The notes under the pieces are model-generated. The model was not told the origin of the DNA and ran no database searches. It was given only the letters and a program-made list of their open reading frames with translations. Both the position numbers and the translations under genes were made by a program. A DNA stretch of 26,611 nt from Saccoglossus kowalevskii (taxonomy: Eukaryota > Hemichordata > Enteropneusta > Harrimaniidae). This document shows positions 1-10,300 of this stretch, in pieces (position 1 is the stretch's first letter; every line of letters starts with the position of its first letter). The stretch spans positions 8,125 to 34,735 of the forward strand of contig NW_003125906.1 in the NCBI RefSeq assembly GCF_000003605.2. The letters are read 5' to 3'.

Positions 1-1119
1 AACAGCTCATTCTCGAAACGAAGCTTACCCGCTCACGCTAGTCACGATAAAAATCATACACGTGTACTCTTGAATAGACGTCAATGACTACGGTAAAACT
101 TAGACTTATTTTAGCCGGCAGGAATGATTGAAATGTCCGAAAAATGACGCCAAAATACACCTTAAAAGTCCCATTTTATTTTCTTAAATCCCATTTTATT
201 TTTTTAATCCAAGGGCGAATTTACGGCAGAATCTGGTCCCTCAAATAAGGGACACGTGAGCTTTGATTCTAACCGATACATTGCACTGGGTCGGGGAGAT
301 AGTTTGCTAAACTTCCATGTATCTTTTGTCCAATGGGTACCTGTACTTCGAACATTCGCAAGTTTTCCTAGGTAGTGCGAGACAGCTTTGTCTTTTGACC
401 TAATTTTGTGCTGACCTCTTCTCCGCGTCTTGATGTGTTTTTTTTCCTTGTCATAATACTCACTGATTGATGACTTTGTTTTGATTTTGAGTTGTTTAGC
501 CTACAACTCTGCCACGACCTTTGCTTTTACCGTGAAACATTGGGAAGTTTACGTCAATTGAAGGACATTGCATTTTTTTAAAAACTAACGAAGCACACTG
601 TCTATCATCCCCATTTTTCATTTGCTGATTTCTATTCTAAAAAATTCGACCGTCCGAAAATGCACCTTAATTTTGACTCTAAAAACACGTCACATTTCTA
701 ACACTAATTATTTAAAACCGGTCGAAATTTTGGAGTTTTTACGGTAGTTTTCAAAAAGAAGTCAAAAAATTAAAAAGTTCACACCGACGATGGACAATCA
801 CTCATATGATTGACTCCTGTAGGATCCAACAAAATTAAAAGACACTGTTCTCAAGTTATTAACAAGTTTTGACCACAGTCAAATTATGTTCCGTATTTGA
901 CAAGTCGTTGAATATTGGGTTATTTTTCATTGTACGATCAAAGAGGTTTTCCATGTACATGTATAGTAATAGAAAGGCATCTCCCCTTTTCCACTGTACA
1001 AAAACACATTTTCAACTCCTGTTTTTTACTACCTGCATCAACAAGTCACAGCAGATAATGGTGCGCCCCCTATGGAGACAACATTGTATGATTACATTTC
1101 ATTAAAGACGTTCACCTAC
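1..1119. other. Sequence downstream of exon 8; no recognised exon
   Basis: In the gene's direction this is the next intron or the 3' part of the gene. I searched the minus strand for the expected membrane-spanning segment and short cytoplasmic tail and found none. It contains a fragment of the dispersed repeat (about 743-812) and a short tandem duplication at 169-208 that creates two AATAAA motifs on the minus strand (175-180 and 195-200). Nothing ties these motifs to a real polyadenylation site. Confidence 0.5.
743..812 (+). mobile_element. Fragment of the Helitron-like repeat, copy C
   Basis: The stretch with GTAGTTTTCAAAAAGAAGTC and TGGACAATCACTCATATGAT matches the right part of copies A (about 18010-18080) and B (about 24030-24087). 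The terminal hairpin is absent; similarity stops after CATATGAT. Confidence 0.55.
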
Positions 1120-1307
1120 CTGGGGAAACCGTTTATCTTGTCTGTCATTGATGCATGATGTGATATCACAGTGCAGATATGTGGCAGACTTAGATGTTAA
1201 CTCAAAGCTGAACCGATAAACCAGGCATCTTCTGTGATCCCGGTAACGTTCCTATGATATCATTTGGGATGAACTCTTCAATAAGGACAGATGAATCAGA
1301 AGCACAC
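1120..1307 (-). CDS. TGFBR3: Exon 8: rest of ZP-C, with an apparent one-base frame change
   Basis: The acceptor is CTCTCTGTAG|GTGTGC and the donor is TTTCCCCAG|GTAGGT; the exon is 188 bp. Entering in phase 2 it reads CASDSSVLIEEFIPNDIIGT, which supplies the cysteine of NGC. That frame meets TGA at 1202-1204. In the adjacent frame, open from below TAG at 1252-1254 to the donor, it reads RRCLVYRFSFELTSKS, YLHCDITSC and INDRQDKRFPQ. This is the typical ZP-C end and matches mammalian RFSFVF and FLQCELTLC. The spacing between the two parts is within about two residues of the mammalian protein, so one continuous exon with one surplus base between about 1205 and 1251 is the simplest reading. A GGG run in that interval is a candidate site. 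Confidence 0.8.
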
Positions 1308-4300
1308 CTACAGAGAGATGTATTCAGAAAATATATTTTTACAAAAGAAAAATATTCCCACCAACAAATTTTGCACATTTTTGTGTTTTCCAGTAATTTT
1401 TTGTCAATTACTTATTGCCTATCATTTTAGAAATACTATGGGAAATACTATGTGCTTTATTTTATGAATGGTTATAAAAGGATTGGTCTTGGTTGCCATG
1501 ACATTTTCCAATAAAACATTGGTGCAATATAATTCTTTTTTTGGACTAAAAATGAACAATTTCCTATATGCTTATGTAAGATTTAAATTTGGTATCAAAT
1601 CAGGTTAAACAGAAAATGAAGCAATTCATCAGATACCAAATTGTTTTATTCCTGTATTAATCCTATTTTTTTAACTCATTGCACAAAATGTAATCTGTGT
1701 CGCCTAGACACTTACCCATTTGTAATCAGCTCATTTGTTACAACATCCCTCGTATTTTCAGCAGTAGGCGAAAGCCAACAACCATATGGAACAACACCAA
1801 ATGTTAAATCCAATGCACCCTCCAGTCCCACTTGTGCATATATACGAGTGTCTTCTTCAATCAACCAAGGGAATTCGGTATGCGGCTGCTCGTAGAAGTA
1901 TTTATCAAACAGTTTAAGCGTGTAGTTGGTTATTTCAAATGACAATGGTGGTTTTCTGGTCGCGACTGGTTGTAGCGGACCTGTCGTATAATCACAGGAG
2001 AATTCTATTTTTAGAATCTGCATGTCTTCATCATCTGTAAGAATTTCACCGGATGCAGACCCATCAGAAAAATCCCAGCCACTGCCTTCAATAGTGAACT
2101 CGCCATCTGATATTACAATCTGTAAGAATAGAGACAGGCATGTGAAAACATGGTAAAATTAATAATGCCTTGCTCAATGGACGACTGCACATGCACAAGG
2201 TAGAGAGTAACTGTCAACTTTAATTTATACGCACTAAAACATGGTTTATTGCATACTGAATCATTAAAATACACATCTGTGAAAAATTAATATGTAATAA
2301 CACTATCCCGCACAAGTAGTTAAATGCCACAACCCTTATGGTTTCCCTTAATGAAAGATTGGCATCAAAGCCAAATCAAACAAATCAATTTGCAACATAT
2401 CAGAAATCATTTAAGTAGTTTAATTTGCATCACTATCAATTTTTGAGATATTACGACATTCGTGAAGAAAAAATGTTGCGTTGCCGGACCTTACAAAAAT
2501 GTTTACTAAGACAAAAGTCTGCTGTTTTCACACACACACACTCACGAAATTTATCTTTCGCATAGAAGCAGCATTTGATTTAATAATGTACAAGAAACAT
2601 ATCATTATAAAGAGCAAAAACACTTACTGCATTTTTAAAGACTACTCTATTGTCTCTGATGTCTTTCTTCGTGCCACAGTTGATGAATTGCGTACTCAAT
2701 ATGAAATGAGTTTCATTTGATTCTGCTTTGCAATTATGATCCAAAAATGACAGACTTAAAAATCGCACATCAAACAACTCAAGAACATCCTTCTGCAAAG
2801 CTACATTGATACCATCATCACGGCATTCCTTAGTAAAGGACCTCATTAAATCAGATGCATTAAAATCTCCATCTAATGGACTTTTTGGAATCATTTCAGG
2901 CATCAGTGTTTCGGATGCTGGTAAAGCCACAATGTCTGAAAAATAAAGAATTAAATTATTTTCTGTAAATGATTTGTTGTCAACATAAAATTAACAGTAA
3001 ACTTCTAAAATTACAGTGGAAACAATTTTTATCATTTGGTAGTGTTGAGAACAAATTAATAATCATTTCTAATTTCCTTGTTTTTGGACAGAATTTGATT
3101 TTCTTTCAACGTATTGATCAAACATTCAGAAGTTTTAGAAATGCAAACAAGAAGAACTACAATTTATTGTCCCAATCAATCCAATTATAATTGAACAATA
3201 AAGATAGTTCCATGATAATATTCCACAACAAAGCTGTGGCATCAACAACTGTAATATTATACATTGACAACAATTGGATGAAAACTGCTCAATTCGCAAT
3301 AAAACTTTGATGAATACAGGCAAAGTTTTGGAGTAAAGAGGTAGCGATGTTTACCTTCCTTCAGTTGTAAGCGCAACAAATTAGCATTATTGGTTTCAGT
3401 GAATGAGTTGACAGGTCCATGTTCCTTCTCTGCCCAACGAATAAGCTTAGCTCCAGATTCCAATGCTGTTTGTTCATAGGATGAATCTGGTTGCCATGGT
3501 GAATCATCCAACATCATCTTATCCACATTGGTCTAAAAGAGAAAAACAGATTTATTTTGTCAATTATTTACTTACTATGAATAAACATCAACATTGTCTT
3601 GGTGCGTTTCAATATCACCACAATGTGACATGCAGCACTCCAGGCAGAGAAAATATTTTGAAGGTCAATCAAATAAATAAAAATTTGCGTAAATAAAATT
3701 TGTTTGACAGAAAAATATTTTGTTTCCAACTTTTCCTAAAAAACTCTTTACTAGTTCTTGTTTCCTAAAAAACTCTTTACTAGTTCTTGTTTCCTAAAAA
3801 ACTCTTTACTAGTTCTTGTTTCCTAAAAAACTCTTTACTAGTTCTGAAGCAATACACACACTCTTTTGCATCCTGAACTGTGCTTTGTAACAATAACAGT
3901 GAAACAAATGAATAGGCGAAGAAATAGACTAACAAATGTTGCACAAAGTTGTTCAAATCACAGCAGCTGGAATAATAGAAACTTACAATTATGTGCAATG
4001 ATCCAGTGAAGTTTTCCGAAGTAACTCGCCAATTGGTGTTGACGTTACTTTTTATGATTATCATGACGTTGTTAGAATACATTTCTCGTCCCTGAGACTC
4101 TACATGCAGATTGATAGTATCACCATCAACGCAACTATCATTTGCTTCAATAATGTGAATCGCACGAGAGCCGACTGGATGAGGAGCACAGCCTGATGTC
4201 ACTGGTTGTACCTTTAGAAATTCTGCCACCACATTGGGAGAATAAAAATTACTTCTTATGTTGCAGTTTTCAGACAACATTGTTTCTGTTGGGGGGAAAA

Positions 4301-7300
4301 AAGTAGTCAATTAAGCATTTGACAACCACTAGCCTACCCACAATGCATTGCAAAAAGAAGATACATCCTGAGGAAATGATTTTACAGTGTTTCAATTAAC
4401 ATTAAGTTATAACTAGACAATATTGAAATTATGTTAAACATATTTACCAAATACCAAGTGTAACATACTTCACTTTAGCTGGAATTAATTTTGTGGAATA
4501 ATATTTTGGCTGTTTTGTGTGAAGTTTATGTTAACTAATTTTTGACGAGTTGAATGTAAAATATATTCACCTATTAATAACACTAGTAAGAAAATTTTAA
4601 CAAATTGTGACATCTTACCGGCCCCAACCCGCAAAGTAATCTTGTTGGCTTTCTGTATTTCGGTGAACGATGTCAAGGCATGGTATTTCCTTCTGATCCA
4701 CCTTACCAACTTATCATTAACGGTTGGCATGTGTCGTTTTTTGATCACGGTTATCGTTCTATCTTCAGAATAATTTACATCAGATCCACGAGTCACCTAT
4801 GAAGGAACAGAAGTTGCTGTTAATTAGGTAATTAATATGCATGGATTTCAACCCGAAAGTTCTTTATTTCGCAAGTTTTTTTATTTCACATAATGATCTG
4901 AAGAAACTGCTTTCCTTGCTGATGAATGTTGACCTGCTCGGTATAATCGCCGACTCGCTCAGATAATCGCCGACTCGCTCAGATAATCGCCGACTCGCTC
5001 AGATAATCGCCGACATAATGAAAAATCATTTCCTTACTCAGCAGACAATGTGGAGCCATCATAACGGATAATAATAAATACATTTTGTACATGTACGTAG
5101 ACAGCTAATGAGGTCATCACACTATTTAATATTTCAAGAAACATGTTAAATGTCATACAAAACATGCAAAATTTGCATTTTTCACAGATTTTTTTATATC
5201 TCAGATCATCTCTATTTAAAGAGTTCATAAACCAACAGTTATATTTATTGCATAGAAATGATTCAAATACAACTTATTTCGACTGTAGACTCACACCTCG
5301 GTCATTTTACATATCACCAGAGGTACATTACTTGGGGTTTGCAACTACGGTGACATGATACCAAGATCTCGTTACAATCTCGCTCTTGCATAAGCGTTCC
5401 AACTCAGAAAAATTCAAATGCGCATGCCCGAGGTAACTACGATACTGGGATGTCCAGGTGGATCAAAATAGCTGCTCATGATACGAGGGATTACGACAAC
5501 TATATTTTCTGTACATTTTCGATGTATTACATTTTTTCACTATGAATGTGGTAATACATGTTTTATTGTTTTATTACAAACTGCCTATGTCATGTCAGAA
5601 GGTAGTAGCATCAGTCTCGCTATCTACGAGATGAGACTTGAATGGGATCTTGACATGATGTCACCATACAGTACTATGTGTGTTGCAAACCCCAAGTAAT
5701 GTACCTCTGATATCACATTTCATAAAATTTCAAAAAAATAAAAAATTATTTAGCAGGTTGCCTGAAATACAGAATGTAAACAACCCCCATAATGCATTGC
5801 ACACATGTGCAATAACATTGTCAGCAGGGTAAAATTCACATCCAAAAAAAAAATTCAAAATAAAATGAGGCAACACATTTCATAATAATATTTTAAACTC
5901 TAATAATTACATAAACGATTTCCAAAGCCGCTACTAGTAATGTTTAGAAGTTTTACAGAGCTGCGTTCATGAGATCACATTCCATGCAAAGATGACATTC
6001 CACTTTGCCGATAACTGGTAAGTTGACACACACTGTGTGTTGAAAGGGCAAAATAATATTTTCACAGAATCCAAACTACAACTTAATCAACTGTAAGGCT
6101 CCAAGTGGACCACCCAAAAGTCATTCCCTGTGGAGGTAGGGGTACTAACTGTTGTTTGTGTTGTTGCTTATAACACTGAACTCTCACATAGGAATATGAC
6201 AAAACCAGTGTTGATATGTAGAGCAGAATTAGAGGCTAACCCAAAATTAATTTCAATCTACTGTTTCAAAACACAACTGAATAGAATAAACGGTGTCAAT
6301 CGCTCGTAGCTGCAAGTATGTTGTTTACCATGTTGAGATACTTGAGTGAACAGGGTCTCCGGGTTAAAACAATGCTCTCAAAAGCAATGCAATTGTACAT
6401 GAATAAGGTCTGAATAGGTGTAAACGAGAGTTAAATATTAACCACTGATGTGTGAACACACTGATAAGAAATATATTTTTAAGTCTATGATTTAGCCTTT
6501 TATTGGGGAGGAGTGTCTCATCAAAACGATACATATACAAATTCTACAGCGAAAGTACTATGATATTGTGTCTTAAAAATCATCTGCTTGAAAAAATGTA
6601 TTGCCACTAAGAGTTTATAATATCACTTTGAGAATCAGTTTGAAGATTCACATGGCTGGGAATCAGGCTTTAACTTGTTTTTAGGAATTATGCTCAATAC
6701 TGTGCGTGTCTATGCCATTTTTTCTATTCTTATTAGATATCAGTAAAGGCTTCATCAGACTATGCCCAACTAGTCTCTTACACATACTCAAAAATGAAGT
6801 ATTCCTTGGATTTCGAAATGCACTATTTCGTAAGGTACTCCGAGCAGATCAACACTGAGTACCCAACTAGTGAAGTGTTCCACATTGTAAAAATGAATCT
6901 GTATGCATTTTGATTATCATAAAAGAGGAATATTTCAAAGCACTCTAAATAGATGCATCTCCACAGAGTGTGATTTGCATACTGAAATTATTTATACATT
7001 TAGAGCCATAATTTAAGGTGATCTTAGATTGTATATTTGAAATTCAAATCAACATTTGGCAGTTAAAACAACCCTTTTAACAAATAATTTATTGCTGCAC
7101 AAATTTCACAAGTGAAGCATTTCCATGGGAACATGCATAAATTATACATACAAGTGACTCTTAAGATAAAGGCACAATAGTTAAATTAGATACTTGGTTA
7201 CTGATTTCTACACAAAACTCTACATTCATACACTTCCTACAGAAGGTGGACAGAACACAAGGGGAATATGGCGACCTATTACATAAAGAATAAGTCAAAA

Positions 7301-10300
7301 TTTTATTAAATTGACGAGGTTCATATTTTCTTAATTCTGTATAAAAAAGATATTTAATGAACAAAATTGAGCAAAAATTGAACCCAGAGGACAACAAATA
7401 AATATACAGACTGAAAACGAATCAGGAATTTATTCAATTGAAAGCAAAATATAGGTATATATGCCAATGAATAAACAATCATCTAACTTTTGTTTTAAGG
7501 AAAAGTAATTATTTATGAAATATTTATGTAGTTCTCATTTGCTTGCTTCCAATTATATCGATATACTGGTAGTGACTTGACAGAAATCAAACATATATTA
7601 ACTTTACAACAAATAAACTACCACTGATACCAGTGATTGGTTATAACTACCAAAAATTGGTTATAAACTACCAGGGATTGGTTATAAACTACCAGGGATT
7701 GGTTTAACTTATTTCATCATCAAGTTTATTAATATTTATAAGCCTTTGTGAACTGCCCTACATAACTCATTGTCCTGCAGTAATCCTTTGACCTGGTTAT
7801 CCATTAATAGCATACACGCATGGTGAATCACAAGTTATCACGATTTCAGAAACAAAAAAATCAGATAATAAGCAGGCACAAGCTGTTCAACAAACCATTT
7901 ACATATTTGGCTGTTTATGAAAGACGTTTTTTGCTTTTGGAGGGGAGGGAGGGAGGGAGGACATTTTGTGAAAATCATTTCTTGTTTATCATCTTCAAAA
8001 CCCATATTTTGAATGACATGATTTTATTAACGAAAAACTCTCATTAACAGGCCAAATTTTTCACACTAAAATTTAAGGTACACATTTTGAAAATTACCAG
8101 TAGTTTTTTTTTTTCAATGAATTTTTTTTTTAAATTTGCAGAAACTGGAAATAATTTCCTCATTGCCTGAAAAAAATGTTTTTGTTTTTCAATGGAAGAT
8201 AAACGCATCAAAATTTGACTGTGCCTTTGAAAGGATTAACATCAATTTTATGAAATAATAGTATCATATTTAGTAGCGCATACACTAACTGACAGGCGGT
8301 TTTAATGGTCAAAATATGTCATATTAAATTGATCCAGTATACAATTGACTGATTTATTGGTTTATTTGCACTTCTATTTGAGATCCAATTGTGCAAAGAC
8401 AGTATGCTGCATGAATAGATACGGTTTTTGAAGTCAGTTGTTCTTGGATTACATATTTCCAACAGATCCAAGTGTGTACCAAAACTGTTATACAAATTCA
8501 CAACTCCACCTCTTTGTTAGTAATATTAGTCTCACTGAAAAAAGAAAACAAATATTCACCACTGTTCATAGTCATTTGGTAACAGTTAAAATACAGCTCT
8601 AAAAATGACAACATAAAAGCCAATTAATCAATGGGTACTGAAGTACCGTATGCCAAAATCTAATCAAATCTGACATTGGATTGGAACACACTATTTGTGT
8701 ACGAGCACTAAACAATGACACTGGACATGCATGTCATGGAAAGAGGGAAAAACTGACAAATCTGAAGATTTCTAGATTTTGAAATTAGAATTCAGGAAAA
8801 GACAATTTCTGGTGATAAACAAAGTGAGGAAGGTAATTCCCCAAATACGATAGGTGTATTGCAAATTGATATGAAAAATCATGTGTTATTTAGTCTTTTT
8901 GAAGTCCATAGTTCCCTTTAAGTATGAATATGCCTTTCGTATTTACAAAAGACAGTTTGGACCAAACATTGATCAGACTTCGTACAAATTGTAGGATTAT
9001 GTAGGATTTTTTTTATAGGAAACAAGTGGTCCAGAATCTTTTGGACAATAATTTTCACTTCACCTTTCAGTAATTTCACATCTTACGCAAGGTCAGAGGT
9101 CAGGTTGCTAGCAAGGTCTTTCGCTGCCAGATTAGCAATGTGGTGTACTCAAGATTAACTAATTACTTAATAATTACGTTAAACTATTAGCTTTTCACGA
9201 TTTCATAATGTGTGACCATTCATGGCACCGACATTTCAAGAAAGTCATTAAGGTTATCTAAATAATCCAAAGGAATTTTCCACTGCTACCAAATTTCCCA
9301 ATCTTCTTTGCTTGCAACAATTTGTCTCGTGAGACAATATTGCAGCTGTTCATTATCTTGAGCACATTATCACCGGTACCACATTTTGCTTTCTATTCTG
9401 ATCATGTATATGAAAACTCAACCAAATCAAGAGAAAAAACAGTCTTCGGTAACAGTGTATAACTGCAATTACTCTAACTCCTGGGGGTGAACTACAAATT
9501 CATGAGATAATTGAATGATTTTGGATACACAAAACTCATTACTGAGCAGGCCATGCTTAGTGGTTTTGAATGATCTGAGATTCAAACAATTAATGTCCGA
9601 CTGTATTAAGTTACAAGCAAAACACACAAATTAACAAACACAAAATTTAACTTGAGGTTTCAGTGGTAATCATGCAGACAGTGTCTATGTTAACTGGCAG
9701 ACAATATTCTTGACTCAGACAGTCTTGATAACAAATGCAAACAGTGAACTTGTCCTACTTCTCTTTGATGCATCAAGGTCATGGTGATATCAAAGCTCAT
9801 ACAGGATGTTGTAGACCTTTCCAGGTTTTGTTTTTCGGCAACAAATAACAATCGTAATTCCACAATGAGAAATTCCTGTTCTCGGATGATTGGATGGCGT
9901 TCATCAGGAAGTCGTGACTACACATCTTCAGAGAAATTGTGAAATTTCATGATTTTCACAATATTTTGTCTTGCAAAATAAAATCTGCTTATTGTAGCAA
10001 GTCATAATGAAGCATCCATGATTCCTCTACTTTGAAAACTTATTACGCAAATGATACAATAGCAGAATAAGCAATTTGACTACTTTTTCTACGTGTACTG
10101 ACTTATTAGTTTCATGTTATTTATTTAACCCAGTTTTCCAAGATTTGAAACATTGTCTATTGTTGTAAATTTCTTTTTAATTTTTTTTTTTTGTGTCAAC
10201 TACTGTAATAAGCACAAATTTGTATTTGTTATATTAGAAATAAATGTTACATACATGTAAACTTGTGTTGATATAAACCATTGAATTTCCATAATTTTAT

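Larger units (their letters stand above)
1308..4618 (-). other. Introns 3 to 7 of the betaglycan gene
   Basis: Five short introns separate the clustered exons: 4286-4618, 3533-3986, 2936-3354, 2120-2627 and 1308-1715 (333, 454, 419, 508 and 408 bp). All are GT-AG in the minus orientation and AT-rich. Intron 4 (3533-3986) holds a 29-bp tandem array. The others show only A/T-rich filler. Confidence 0.85.

Noticed and set aside
29-87. Candidate small minus-strand exon between TTTTACCGTAG and a GG|GTAAGC donor
   Set aside because: It has usable splice signals, but the 59-bp translation shows no betaglycan similarity and no clear membrane helix.
175-200. Two AATAAA motifs on the minus strand as the gene's polyadenylation site
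   Set aside because: They come from a local 20-bp duplication in AT-rich DNA. No terminal coding exon precedes them with confidence.
1641-1895. 84-codon plus-strand frame
   Set aside because: It lies largely antisense to exon 7, where the minus strand reads a clear ZP-C domain.
5478-5699. 73-codon plus-strand frame
   Set aside because: It lies wholly inside the 392-bp MITE and runs into its right inverted repeat. It has no protein similarity that I recognise.
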